Positions 29,160 to 38,189 of a DNA stretch of 64,000 bases are shown one piece after another (position 1 is the stretch's first letter; each line of letters starts with the position of its first letter). The notes under the pieces are model-generated. The model searched no databases, was not told the DNA's origin, and saw only the letters and a program-made list of their open reading frames with translations. This stretch comes from SZAS-79 sp963844255 (GTDB taxonomy: Bacteria; Pseudomonadota; Gammaproteobacteria; Burkholderiales; SG8-39). A program made the translations under genes and the position numbers. The DNA is taken from positions 62,001 to 126,000 of the forward strand of contig CAWJNP010000017.1 of assembly GCA_963844255.1 (NCBI GenBank), given 5' to 3'.

Positions 29160-30101
29160 GTGATCGTCGAGGTTGCCGCGGCGGTCATTCTGCGGTCCGA
29201 CGGTGCGTTCCTGCTGGCCAGACGCCCTGCTGGAAAGGTATACGCGGGGTGGTGGGAGTTTCCTGGCGGCAAGGTGGAGTCGGGTGAGCCGGCAGATCTC
29301 GCGCTGGCGCGTGAGCTGCACGAAGAGCTTGGCATCGAGGTCAGGCGCGCCTGGCCCTGGCTCACGCGTGTCCATGTCTACGACCACGCCACGGTGCGGT
29401 TGAATTTTTTCAAGGTGGTCGAGTGGGTGGGCGATCCGCGTCCCATGGAAGGCCAGACGCTGGCCTGGCAGCGATTGGACGAGGCGTTACTGGAGCCGAT
29501 GCTGCCGGCCAACGCGCCGATACTCGCATCGCTCGCCCTGCCTGCTGAATACGCGATCAGCGCAGTGCAGTCCCTCGGTGAGGCAGAATTTCTTCGCCGG
29601 CTCGACCTGCGGCTGCGGTCTGGACTGAGACTGGTGCAATTGCGGGAAAAGCAGTTGTCCCGGAAGGCGCTGCTCGATCTGGCGAAGTCCGTATGCACGC
29701 TTGCGCACGCGCATGGCGCGCGCGTGCTGGTCAACGCCGACGCCGAACTCGCTTTTGAATCTGGTGCGGACGGACTGCATATGACATCGCAGATCCTGAT
29801 GTCGCTCGCGGAGCGCCCGAGAAACATGCTTGCAGCCGCGTCATGCCACGACGCAGCCGAGCTTGCGCAGGCGATGCGCCTGGAACTGGATTTCGCACTG
29901 CTCGGGCCCGTGCAAGACACACCGACGCACCCGGGCGCACCTGTGCTGGGCTGGGACCGCTTTGCTTCACTGGCGCTTGGTGCCACTTTGCCGGTGTACG
30001 CGATCGGTGGTCTGCGACCGGCGGATCTGGATTCGGCCCGGAGCGCCGGCGCGCACGGGATCGCGATGATCTCCGGTGCGTGGGAGAACGCGAGTCTGTG
30101 A
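29160..30101 (+). CDS. MutT-type Nudix hydrolase fused to thiamine phosphate synthase-like domain
   Basis: A 313-residue two-domain protein. Residues about 1-130 form a Nudix domain close to MutT, with the Nudix box spread over GGKVESGE and RELHEELGI; MutT removes 8-oxo-dGTP. Residues about 135-313 form a TIM-barrel TMP-synthase/TenI-like domain with LRLVQLREK, HMTSQ, SCHDAAEL, GPVQDTPTHPG and the phosphate loop YAIGGL. The fusion is known in gamma- and betaproteobacteria. The start is GTG at 29160, one base after the DUF815 stop. Which activity the C-terminal half retains is unclear. Confidence 0.85.
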   Translation: MIVEVAAAVILRSDGAFLLARRPAGKVYAGWWEFPGGKVESGEPADLALARELHEELGIEVRRAWPWLTRVHVYDHATVRLNFFKVVEWVGDPRPMEGQTLAWQRLDEALLEPMLPANAPILASLALPAEYAISAVQSLGEAEFLRRLDLRLRSGLRLVQLREKQLSRKALLDLAKSVCTLAHAHGARVLVNADAELAFESGADGLHMTSQILMSLAERPRNMLAAASCHDAAELAQAMRLELDFALLGPVQDTPTHPGAPVLGWDRFASLALGATLPVYAIGGLRPADLDSARSAGAHGIAMISGAWENASL

Positions 30102-30148
30102 AAGCACCGCCGGCCGGAAAGATCCGGTCGGACTCCATCACGCCTGTT

Positions 30149-30343
30149 TCAGCTTTCCGGGTCCGGGAATTCGTCACCCGTCTCGGATTCAACGGCCTCG
30201 GGCACCCGATACGCTTCAGTGGCCCACTGACCGAGGTCGATCATCTTGCAGCGTTCGCTGCAGAACGGGCGGAACCTGTTTTCGCTGCTCCACACACACT
30301 GCACGCCGCAACGCGGGCATGGAACGGTACGTGGCAGGCCCAT
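30149..30343 (-). CDS. yacG: DNA gyrase inhibitor / zinc protein YacG
   Basis: A 64-residue zinc-ribbon protein with the four-cysteine pattern CPRCG and CSERC, followed by the family sequence MIDLGQWATEAYRVP. Enterobacterial YacG binds GyrB and blocks DNA gyrase. It lies 5 bases after zapD on the same strand, the usual operon partner, and its 3' end faces the MutT fusion gene. Confidence 0.9.
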   Translation of the reverse strand: MGLPRTVPCPRCGVQCVWSSENRFRPFCSERCKMIDLGQWATEAYRVPEAVESETGDEFPDPES

Positions 30344-30347
30344 CCCT

Positions 30348-31106
30348 CTAGAGATTGCAGAACGTCAGCTCGAAGCCGATGTCGCATTCGGCCGTACGCG
30401 GGCGCGGATCCTGTCCGCCCTGCATGAGGAATCGGATGTTCAGCACGTACTTGTTGGCGCTGATCTCCGGCACGCAGCCCAGTGCGGGATCGAGGCGAAC
30501 GCGCAGCATCTGCGCGGTCTTCCCGCCCAGCATCTGCTGGAACGTGCCCTGCGGTGCAACGAGCTGCGCGGGTTTGCCCGATTCGCGCAGTATGCGCAGG
30601 ATGATGGCGGAACCATCGCGCAGCGGATGCAGTGGACTGGTCCATCCCGACAGCTGCCCCACACGCTCTTCCGCCGGCTTGTGCAGCCAGTAATGGTAGG
30701 AGGGCAGGTCGAATTGGCATGCCCCGCCCGGAATCCCGGTGCGTTGCTTGATCGACATCAGCCACTCGTTTTCACGCAGGTACTGGCCGATCCGGCCGGT
30801 CATGCCGAACAGCGCCGTCGAGGCGCGCTCCATATCGGAGAGCACCTGGTTGAGTGCTTCCTCGGAAATTTCCGGATTGTTCCGAAACGCGCGCAGGACC
30901 TGCTTCTGGCGCTCCAGCTCCTGCAGCAGATCGGACTTCAGGTCGGCCCGGCTGGCGACCTCCATGATCTCGAAAAGCGTCAACAGCGCGACGTGGTGAT
31001 CCTGCGCCTCGGACCGACCGATGAAATAGCCCGAGCGGCCGAACAGATCCTCCAAGCGCAGGAGCGTCCGGATGCGTTCGTTGAGCGGGTACTCGTAAGT
31101 GATCAC
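30348..31106 (-). CDS. zapD: Cell division protein ZapD
   Basis: A 252-residue protein that crosslinks FtsZ protofilaments at the septum. The mostly helical N-terminal domain starts ITYEYPLNERIRTLLRLEDL, which matches the family start, so I took GTG at 31106. An upstream start at 31172 would add 22 unlike residues. The C-terminal beta domain contains LPSYHYWLHKP and ISANKYVLNIRFL. It follows coaE in the same direction with a gap of about 110 bases. Confidence 0.9.
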   Translation of the reverse strand: MITYEYPLNERIRTLLRLEDLFGRSGYFIGRSEAQDHHVALLTLFEIMEVASRADLKSDLLQELERQKQVLRAFRNNPEISEEALNQVLSDMERASTALFGMTGRIGQYLRENEWLMSIKQRTGIPGGACQFDLPSYHYWLHKPAEERVGQLSGWTSPLHPLRDGSAIILRILRESGKPAQLVAPQGTFQQMLGGKTAQMLRVRLDPALGCVPEISANKYVLNIRFLMQGGQDPRPRTAECDIGFELTFCNL

Positions 31107-31214
31107 GGCCGCGCAGTCGTCAACCCGGGCTTGCGCCAAGGATAGGCAGTAAATCGCTGAATTTTGAAGCAATTGCGCGTTGCAGGCAACACGCGCGCCG
31201 GAATGGGCGGGGTT

Positions 31215-31835
31215 CTACGCACTGGCACGCGCCTTTGCGGCGAGCGCCGCATAGCGGTTGTGCAGTGCGCCGACCATGGCCGGCAGTGCCTCTACAGACC
31301 CGCTGTTGTCGATCACATCGTCGGCGGCTGCGAGCCGCCGGGCACGTGGAATCTGGGCGGCGATGATGCGGCGGACTTCATTTTCGGAAAGCCCGCTGCG
31401 CTTTTTCACGCGCGCGATCTGAATGTCTTCGGCACAGTCGACCACCAGAACGCGCTGCACCCTGCTGCGGTAATCCGGCGATTCGATGAGCAGTGGCACT
31501 ACGTGAATCACATACGGTGCGCCGGCGGCAGCGGCAATGCCGCGTTGCGACGCCTCCCGGATCATCGGGTGCAGCAGGCCTTCCAGCTTGAGTTTCGCCG
31601 ATGAATCGACGAAGACCAGGTCGCGCACTTTCTTGCGGTCCATCGATCCATCTGCTGCGATGCAGGAATCGCCGAACAGCTGCCGCAGCGGTTCGATCGC
31701 CGGACCGCCGGGGCGCGTCAGTGCGTGCGCGATCAGATCGGTGTCCACGATCGCCGCGCCCTGCGCGGCAAACAGGTCTGCCACGGCACTCTTGCCGCTG
31801 CCGATGCCACCTGTCAGTCCGACTACATACACCAT
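31215..31835 (-). CDS. coaE: Dephospho-CoA kinase CoaE
   Basis: A 206-residue P-loop kinase for the last step of coenzyme A synthesis. It starts MVYVVGLTGGIGSGKSAVA with a complete Walker A; DTDLIAH is the substrate-binding motif and VPLLIES follows. The ATG at 31835 was chosen because the P-loop normally begins within ten residues of the start; the frame is open further upstream only by chance. It lies 30 bases after pilD. Confidence 0.93.
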   Translation of the reverse strand: MVYVVGLTGGIGSGKSAVADLFAAQGAAIVDTDLIAHALTRPGGPAIEPLRQLFGDSCIAADGSMDRKKVRDLVFVDSSAKLKLEGLLHPMIREASQRGIAAAAGAPYVIHVVPLLIESPDYRSRVQRVLVVDCAEDIQIARVKKRSGLSENEVRRIIAAQIPRARRLAAADDVIDNSGSVEALPAMVGALHNRYAALAAKARASA

Positions 31836-31866
31836 GGATGGGCTGCCGGGAGAGCGGTGCAACACG

Positions 31867-32766
31867 TCAGGAGAGGGTAGGCAGATAGTTGCGGCTGATC
31901 GCATCGCCCCAGAAAAGCGCGATGAAGCCTGCCGCAGCGAGGTACGGTCCAAACGGGATGGGCTTGTCGCGACCGTGTCGCGTGAACACCATCAGCGCGA
32001 TGCCGACGACCGCACCCACCACAGAGGACAGCAGGATGACAAGCGCCAGTGCCTGCCAGCCGAGCCATGCGCAGATCGCAGCGAGCAGCTTGAAGTCGCC
32101 GTAGCCCATGCCGTCCTTGCCCGTGGCGAACTTGAACAGCCAGTACACGCTCCAGAGGGAAAGATAGCCTGCAACGGCGCCGACGACCGCAGTGCCGAGG
32201 GGCACGAAGGTTCCACCAAGATTGAAGAGCAGACCGGTCCAGAGCAGCGGCAGCGTGATGTCGTCAGGCAGCAGTTGTGTGTCGTAGTCGATCGCCGCCA
32301 GCGCGATCAAGGCCCACGCGAACAGCATTGCCCCGAATCCCGCCGCCGAATATCCGAACCGCATTGCCGCGTAGCCCGCAGCCAGTCCGGCGGCAAGTTC
32401 GACCAGCGGGTAACGCAGGCTGATGTGCGCGCTGCAGCCGGAACACTTGCCGCGCAGAAATGCGTAGGAAACCAGCGGGATGTTTTCCAGCGCCGTGATT
32501 CTGTGCCCGCAATGCGGACAGGCCGATCGAGGAACGATCAGGTTGTAGCGCTCCTGGGGTGCCGCAGTGCCGGGGTGGGGCGGGGGTACGGGGGAACCGT
32601 CAGGTTCCCCTGTTCCCATCTCTGCACACTGTTCCTTCCACTCCCGTTCCATCATCTTCGGGAGCCGATGGATCACCACGTTGAGAAAGGAACCCACGCA
32701 AAGCCCGAACGCCAAGGCGGCCCATGGGAAAACCGACGTTTGGGCCAGCCAGGCGAGGGCGGTCAT
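31867..32766 (-). CDS. pilD: Type IV prepilin peptidase / methyltransferase PilD
   Basis: A 299-residue polytopic membrane aspartyl protease that cleaves and N-methylates type IV prepilins. The zinc site is CPHCGH and CSGC; the catalytic aspartates are in AIDYDTQLLPD and GYGDFK. The linker at about residues 51-70, before the first CxxC, is longer than usual and rich in Gly and Pro. Residues 53-59 (GEPDGSP) are encoded by a GGGGAACC/GGTTCCCC hairpin repeat also found at 62.35 kb. Start is ATG at 32766, ten bases after pilC. Confidence 0.94.
   Translation of the reverse strand: MTALAWLAQTSVFPWAALAFGLCVGSFLNVVIHRLPKMMEREWKEQCAEMGTGEPDGSPVPPPHPGTAAPQERYNLIVPRSACPHCGHRITALENIPLVSYAFLRGKCSGCSAHISLRYPLVELAAGLAAGYAAMRFGYSAAGFGAMLFAWALIALAAIDYDTQLLPDDITLPLLWTGLLFNLGGTFVPLGTAVVGAVAGYLSLWSVYWLFKFATGKDGMGYGDFKLLAAICAWLGWQALALVILLSSVVGAVVGIALMVFTRHGRDKPIPFGPYLAAAGFIALFWGDAISRNYLPTLS
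32584..32610. repeat. GGGGAACC hairpin repeat, copy 1 (inside pilD)
   Basis: The palindrome GGGGAACC (32591-32598), loop GTCA, GGTTCCCC (32603-32610), preceded by GGGTACG. The same 26 bases, without the extra T in the loop, occur at 62341-62366. The copy lies in frame within the variable linker of pilD and keeps the frame open. Confidence 0.75.
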
Positions 32767-32776
32767 GCTTCCCGCA

Positions 32777-33994
32777 TCAGACCGCCTGACCCATCTTGAA
32801 GATCGGCAGATACATCGCAATCACCATGCCACCGATGAGTACGCCCAGCACGACCATGATCATCGGTTCCATCAGGGAGGACAGCGCATCGACCGCGTCG
32901 TCGACCTCGGCCTCGTAGAAGTCAGCGACCTTGCCGAGCATCGCGTCAAGTGCGCCGGTTTCCTCGCCGATCGACACCATCTGAAGCACCATGTTCGGAA
33001 ACACCTTCGCGTTGACCATCGCAACGGTCAGCGCGGTACCGGTCGAAACCTCGCTCTGGATCTGTTTGGTCGCATTCATGTAAACCCAGTTGCCCGACGC
33101 GCCGCCAACCGAATCCAGCGCCTCGACCAGGGGCACGCCGGCGGCGAACATCGTCGAGCAGGTTCGCGTCCAGCGGGCGACGGTCGCCTTGCGGATGAGT
33201 TCTCCGAAGACCGGCATCTTCAGTGCCAGCCGATCCATGAATATCTGCACGGCGAGCGACTTCTTCCACAGGGCGAGAAATCCGTACACGCCCCCGCCCG
33301 CGATTCCGAAAATGAGGTACCAGTAGGCCACGAAGACTTCTGAAATCGCCAGAACCACCAGCGTCGGCATCGGCAGGTCGGCGCCGAAGTTGGCGAACAC
33401 CTGCTTGAACGCGGGGATCACGAAGATCATGATGACCGCTGTGATGACGAACGCGACGACGATGATCGCGACCGGGTAGAACAGCGCGGATTTGATCTTG
33501 GATTTGATCGCGAGCGTCTTTTCCTTGTAGGTCGCGAGGCGATCGAGCAGTGTCTCCAGAATCCCCGCCTGTTCGCCTGCCGCGACGAGGTTGCAGAACA
33601 GGGGATCGAAGTACTGCGGGTACTTGCGGAACGCGGCGGCCAGCGGAGAGCCGGTCTCGACTTCCATCTTCACGTCCATCAGCAGCTTCATGACGGCCGG
33701 ATTCGATGCGCCCTTGCCGACGATGTCGAACGCCTGAAGGAGCGGGACGCCGGCCTTCATCATGGTCGCAAGCTGGCGGGAGAACAGCGTCACGTCCTTT
33801 TCCGAAACGCTGCCGCCACCGCCCATCCGCTGCTTCTTGATCTTGGTGACCATGACACCCTGGCGGCGCAGCGTGGCCTTGATGACGTTTTCGCCGGTGG
33901 CCCGGATGTCCCCGCGCACGATCTTGCCGGACTTGTCCTTGCCCTCCCACTGATAATTGATCTCTTTGACCTTGCTTGCCGCTGCCGTTGCCAT
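32777..33994 (-). CDS. pilC: Type IV pilus inner-membrane platform protein PilC
   Basis: A 405-residue type II secretion GspF-domain protein that anchors the pilus motor ATPases. Two GspF repeats are visible: FSRQLATMMKAGVPLLQA near residue 75 and WTRTCSTMFAAGVPLVEA near residue 280. Three membrane helices lie at about 170-195, 215-245 and near the C-terminus. The ATG at 33994 is preceded by GAGGAACTGACT. The assembly ATPase gene pilB, often just upstream, is absent here; upstream is a 311-base gap. Confidence 0.94.
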   Translation of the reverse strand: MATAAASKVKEINYQWEGKDKSGKIVRGDIRATGENVIKATLRRQGVMVTKIKKQRMGGGGSVSEKDVTLFSRQLATMMKAGVPLLQAFDIVGKGASNPAVMKLLMDVKMEVETGSPLAAAFRKYPQYFDPLFCNLVAAGEQAGILETLLDRLATYKEKTLAIKSKIKSALFYPVAIIVVAFVITAVIMIFVIPAFKQVFANFGADLPMPTLVVLAISEVFVAYWYLIFGIAGGGVYGFLALWKKSLAVQIFMDRLALKMPVFGELIRKATVARWTRTCSTMFAAGVPLVEALDSVGGASGNWVYMNATKQIQSEVSTGTALTVAMVNAKVFPNMVLQMVSIGEETGALDAMLGKVADFYEAEVDDAVDALSSLMEPMIMVVLGVLIGGMVIAMYLPIFKMGQAV

Positions 33995-34305
33995 AGTCAG
34001 TTCCTCAGTCTTTCCTGCGGGGCACGAAATTGTCCGGCGCCGCCGTGTCTGCGCACGTTCCGGGGGAGCATAGACCGCCCGGGCGGCTTTGTACGGTGAC
34101 AAGAATCACGCGCGCCCTCACTTTTGAGTGGAATGTACCGGCGGTGGAAAACCTTGCGCTCATCAACACGTTCCCGCGAAAGCGTTGATTCTGAGCGTTG
34201 ATGATGCCCTGAGAGTGGACTTTTGTAAAGCCTCAGGTATCTGCGATAACAGACTGAGATGATTGTGTTTTTAAGGTCCTGGAATGAATCCGGACGGGTG
34301 CTCTC
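33995..34305. other. Gene-free gap between pilC and corB
   Basis: A 311-base region with no convincing ORF. It lies upstream of pilC and downstream of corB, both on the minus strand. It contains the self-complementary CCGCCCGGGCGG near 34078, a CCTGAG/CTCAGG pair (34208-34213, 34232-34237), and AGTGGACTTTT, which recurs near 37958. A pilC promoter is expected but I could not identify clear sigma70 or sigma54 elements. Confidence 0.45.
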
Positions 34306-35601
34306 TCAGGGGTTGCCGGGCGCGTCTGCGGCGGGTTCTGGAGGCTTGAAAATCCGCACCGACTTTACGGCCCGACCCTGGGTGTGAAGGATCTCCATGG
34401 CGACGTCGCCGATGCGGATGCTGACATCGGCTTCCGGAATATCCTGAAGGTGTTCGAGGATGAGTCCGTTCAGGGTCTTGGGTCCGTCGGTCGGTAGCGT
34501 CAGACCCAGCGCGCGGTTGAGTTCGCGTACCGGCGTGGCGCCATCGGCGTTCGCCTCGCCCGCGGCGTTCCACGCTGTCTTGCCCTGTGCGCTCGGCAGC
34601 GACGTGGTGAATTTTCCGATGATCTCCTCGATGATGTCCTCGAGTGTCACCAGACCCATGAGTTCGCCGTACTCGTCGACCACGAGTGCGAGGCGTTCGG
34701 AGTTCTCCTGGAAATACTGCAGCTGCGCGAGCACCGCCGTCGAGGCCGGCACGAAGTAGGGTTCGTCGGCGAGTTCCTCGATCCCCTTCCGCGTCAGCTC
34801 GCCCGAGTGCAGCAGCCCGAGAACCTTGCGCAGATGAAGCACGCCGACGACGTTGTCGCCATGGTCGCTGAACACCGGCAGCCGCATGTGATAGGCGGTG
34901 GCGAGCTGGTGCGCGATGTCCTCGAGATCGTCCTCCAGCGTGATCGATTCGATCTTCGCGCGCGGCAGCATGATGTCCTGCACCGAGATGCTGCCCAGGT
35001 CGAACAGGTTCACGAGGATCGAGCGGTGCTTTTTCGGCATGAAACGTCCGGATTCGAGCACCAGCGTGCGGATTTCGTCGGTAGACAGCTGCTGCGGCTC
35101 GTTGCCCTTCGAGGGATCGACACGCAGGATCTTCAGAAGGCCGGCGACGAACAGGTTCACGAACCAGACGACCGGCGAAAACAGCCTCAGCAACGGGCCG
35201 AGGACATAGGAAATCGGCAGGGCGACGCGTTCGGCATACGCCGCGCCGATCACCTTGGGTGTGATTTCGGAAAACACGAGGATGAGGAATGTGACCGAGA
35301 GCGTGCCCAGTCCGAGCGCGATCTGGCTCTCGCCGAAGAGCTGGATCGTAATCAGGGAGACCAGCGTTGCGGCCGCGGCATTCACCAGGTTGTTGCACAA
35401 CAGGATCACGCCGAGCAGCCTGTGTGTCTGCGCAAGCAGCGCAGCCGCGCGTTTCGCGCCGGTGTGGCCCAGACCGACGAGGTGCTTCAGCCGGTAGCGG
35501 TTGAGCGCCATCATGCTGGTTTCGGCGATCGAGAAAAATCCCGAGATCACCAGCAGCACCGCCAGCGTCGCGAATTGCCAGCTTAAGGGGACGTCGTCCA
35601 T
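34306..35601 (-). CDS. corB: HlyC/CorC-family (CNNM/CBS) membrane protein CorB
   Basis: A 431-residue protein of the DUF21/CNNM class linked to magnesium or cobalt transport. Residues about 1-190 form the DUF21 membrane domain with several helices (FSIAETSMMALNRYR, EITPKVIGAAYAERVA). Two CBS domains follow from about 205 to 330, with VQDIMLPRAKIE and LALVVDEYGELMGLVTLEDIIEEIIG. A C-terminal CorC_HlyC domain ends the protein. It is 9 bases after corE. The corB-corE-ffh order is the same as in enterobacteria. Confidence 0.9.
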   Translation of the reverse strand: MDDVPLSWQFATLAVLLVISGFFSIAETSMMALNRYRLKHLVGLGHTGAKRAAALLAQTHRLLGVILLCNNLVNAAAATLVSLITIQLFGESQIALGLGTLSVTFLILVFSEITPKVIGAAYAERVALPISYVLGPLLRLFSPVVWFVNLFVAGLLKILRVDPSKGNEPQQLSTDEIRTLVLESGRFMPKKHRSILVNLFDLGSISVQDIMLPRAKIESITLEDDLEDIAHQLATAYHMRLPVFSDHGDNVVGVLHLRKVLGLLHSGELTRKGIEELADEPYFVPASTAVLAQLQYFQENSERLALVVDEYGELMGLVTLEDIIEEIIGKFTTSLPSAQGKTAWNAAGEANADGATPVRELNRALGLTLPTDGPKTLNGLILEHLQDIPEADVSIRIGDVAMEILHTQGRAVKSVRIFKPPEPAADAPGNP

Positions 35602-35610
35602 GCCGCCTGC

Positions 35611-36467
35611 TCAGACGCGCTGCAAGACGACTTCGAGCACAAAGCGGCTGCCGACGTAGGCAAGCAGCAGCATGACGAACCCGAGCAGGGTGAACCGCAG
35701 CGCCACGCGTCCGCGCCATCCGCGGGCATATCGCCCGACAAGGAGGATCGCGAAGGTGAACCAGGAGAAGACCGCAAACAGGGATTTGTGGTCGAAGCGC
35801 AATGGCCGCCCGAAGAGGGACTCCGAGAACACCGCGCCGGTTGCCAGCGTCAGCGTGAGCAGCACGAACGCCAGCGCGATGAGGCGAAACAGCAGGCGCT
35901 CGAGGGTCAGGAGCGGCGGAAGTCCGGCGAGCGGGCCGCCAAGCGGGCTCCCGAGCGGGCTGTCCCCGGGGTTGCGCGTCTTGTGCAGCGAGCGCTCCGC
36001 CAGCGCCATCAGCAGCGCGTGCAGCATCGCGATCGTGAATACGCTGTACGCGGCCATGCCGAGAATCAGGTGCAGGCGAAATTCGAACGAGGCGGCGTGC
36101 GCGACCGCGATGCCCGGAAATATCGCCGGCAGCGGCACGACGATTGCAGCGAGCGGAAGGATCAGGGGCTGCATGCCCTCGAGGCTGTAGAACAGGCTCT
36201 CGATCCAGTAGATCAGGACGCCCGAGCCAGAGCATCACCGAGAGCGCCTGGCCAAAACCGAAACGCAGCTGTTCAGGTGCGATCAGGTCCTGATGCAGCA
36301 GCCAGCCGTGCAGCAGCGATGGGCAGCAGCAGTGCCGACCGTTCGAGTGCGGTCATGCCGCCGTCGCCCGCAGCCGCAGGCCGGGGCCGCCAGCGCGTGC
36401 GCCAGAAGTGCAGCGCCAGCCCGCCGTAGAAGGCGCTCACGGCGAGGTGAAGTACAATGTCCGGCAT
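35611..36467 (-). CDS. corE: CcsA-like membrane protein CorE/YpjD, frameshifted
   Basis: A membrane protein of the cytochrome c assembly (CcsA/YpjD) family, usually about 270-285 residues with eight helices. It starts MPDIVLHLAVSAFYGGLAL; the C-terminal half has HLILGMAAYSVF, HALLM and FDHKSLFAVFSWFTF. Two extra bases on this strand break the frame: one near 36314-36319 (restoring PIAALLHGWLLHQ) and one in the CCC at 36221-36223 (restoring WLGVLIYWIES). Its gene is divergent from ffh. The exact biochemical role is unsettled; links to cation efflux are reported for enterobacterial CorE. Confidence 0.82.
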
Positions 36468-36525
36468 CCCTTGAGTCTACCACTGCGCAGGTTTCTGCTG
36501 CGCCTCGCACACCCCATGGCCACCG

Positions 36526-37878
36526 ATGCTCGATAACCTGACGAACCGCCTTGCGCGCATCGTAAAGACGATACGCGGCGAGGCGCGCCTGACCGAAGCC
36601 AACGTGCAGGAGGCGCTGCGCGAGGTGCGCGTGGCGCTGCTCGAGGCCGACGTCGCGCTGCCGGTCGTGAAGGACTTCGTCGCGGCGGTGAAGGACAAGG
36701 CGATGGGCGAGGAGGTGGTCGGCAGCCTTTCGCCCGGGCAGGCCCTGATCGGGGTGGTGCATCGCGAACTCACGCGCCTCATGGGCGAGGCCAACGTCCC
36801 GCTCGATCTTGCCGTCCTGCCGCCGGCGGTGATCCTGATGGCCGGTCTGCAGGGCTCCGGCAAGACCACGACGACCGGCAAGCTCGCGAAGTATCTGCGC
36901 GAACAGAAGAAGAAGGTGCTCGTCGTATCGTGTGACGTCTATCGTCCCGCGGCGATCGATCAGCTGAAGGCGGTGGCCGCGCAGGTGGACGCGGATTTCT
37001 TCGCATCCGACGCCCGGCGAGAAGCCGCTCGACATCGCCCGCAACGCGGTGGAGTTCGCACGGACGCACTACCACGACGTGCTGATCGTCGACACGGCGG
37101 GCCGCCTCGCGATCGACGAGGCGATGATGAGCGAGATCGCCGCGCTGCACGCGCAGTTGAAGCCCGCCGAAACCCTGTTCGTGGTCGATGCGATGCAGGG
37201 TCAGGATGCGGTCAATGTCGCGCGCGTCTTCAACGAAACGCTGCCGCTGACCGGCGTCATCCTCACCAAGCTCGACGGCGATGCGCGCGGCGGCGCCGCG
37301 CTGTCGGTGCGGCACGTCACCGGCAAACCGATCAAGTTCGTCGGCGTCGGGGAGAAGCTCGCGGCGCTGGAGCCGTTCCATCCCGAGCGCATGGCGAGCC
37401 GGATCCTCGGCATGGGCGACATCGTGTCGCTGGTCGAGGAGGCGCGCAAGGGCGTCGATCAGGAAGCCGCGATCGAACTTGCCGAGAAGATGCAGCAAGG
37501 GCAAGGGCTTCGACCTCGAAGATTTCAAGATGCAGATCACACAGATGCGCAAGATGGGCGGCATGTCGGCGCTGCTGGACAAGCTGCCGGCCCAGCTGGC
37601 CGGACAGGTGAACCCCGCGCAGATGCAGGACGACAAGCAGATTCGGCGCATCGAGGGCATCATCAATTCGATGACCGCGCAGGAGCGCGCGCATCCGGAC
37701 CTGCTCAAGGCGTCGCAGAAAGCGCCGCATCGCCACCGGCGCCGGCGTGCAGGTTCAGGAAGTCAACCGCTTGCTCAAGCAGTTCGAGCAGATGCAGAAA
37801 ATGATGAAGCAGATGCAGAAGGGCGGCATGGCCAAGATGATGCGTTCGATGAAGGGCATGATGCCCGGCATGCGGTAA
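36526..37878 (+). CDS. ffh: Signal recognition particle protein Ffh, frameshifted
   Basis: The SRP GTPase that targets inner-membrane proteins. It has the helical N domain (MLDNLTNRLARIVKTIRGEARL), the GTPase G1 loop LQGSGKTTTTGKLAK, DVYRPAAIDQL, DTAGRL and TKLDGDARGG, then the methionine-rich M domain ending MAKMMRSMKGMMPGMR. Single extra bases at 37012 (G, restoring SDPGEKPLDIA), 37499-37501 (G, restoring QGKGFDLEDF) and 37722 (G, restoring RRIATGAG) break the frame. In most relatives rpsP follows directly; here a 2.4 kb insertion intervenes. Confidence 0.93.
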
Positions 37879-37962
37879 GGGATACGCGTATCGCCGAAAT
37901 GGATAGGCCTGTTGTTGTCAAATTTAGTACAATAACTCCCTTGGAAGCCGCACCAGAAGTGG

Positions 37963-37989
37963 ACTTTTAGAAATAAAAGTTAGACTTTT
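37963..37989. repeat. ACTTTT/AAAAGT inverted repeats downstream of ffh
   Basis: Three alternating 6-base arms, ACTTTT (37963-37968), AAAAGT (37975-37980) and ACTTTT (37984-37989), can form two exclusive small hairpins. A run of six T follows at about 37997-38002. They may serve as a weak terminator for ffh or be a remnant of a mobile element end; the flanking AGTGGACTTTT also occurs at about 34214. Confidence 0.35.
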
Positions 37990-38067
37990 AATTGCGTTTT
38001 TTCCTGGCAGGCGATCAGCGGATTGTCGTTATAAGCGCGTCTGAGCATTGCTCGCGGACGTCTGCTT

Positions 38068-38071
38068 TCGG
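38068..38071. repeat. Left 4-bp target-site duplication of the IS
   Basis: TCGG directly abuts the left inverted repeat and matches TCGG at 39667-39670 directly after the right one, as expected for transposition. Confidence 0.65.
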
Positions 38072-38091
38072 CCTATTCTGTTGAAAAACTC
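38072..38091 (+). repeat. IS terminal inverted repeat, left
   Basis: CCTATTCTGTTGAAAAACTC, exactly complementary to the right end at 39647-39666. Confidence 0.9.
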
Positions 38092-38189
38092 GATGTTTGG
38101 TTAGTGACGGGCTGAGATTTTTCAGAGGCGCTGGGCAATTTGATTGGTATGGAGACCAATTTTCTCGATTGCGGCCACCCTGTCCGCTG

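Noticed and set aside
29101..29160. TPP riboswitch before the MutT-ThiE fusion
   Set aside because: The gene starts one base after the previous stop, so there is no leader.
34076..34090. CCGCCCGGGCGG as a terminator for pilC or corB
   Set aside because: No loop or T-run is suitably placed and it lies upstream of pilC, so there is no transcript end there to explain.
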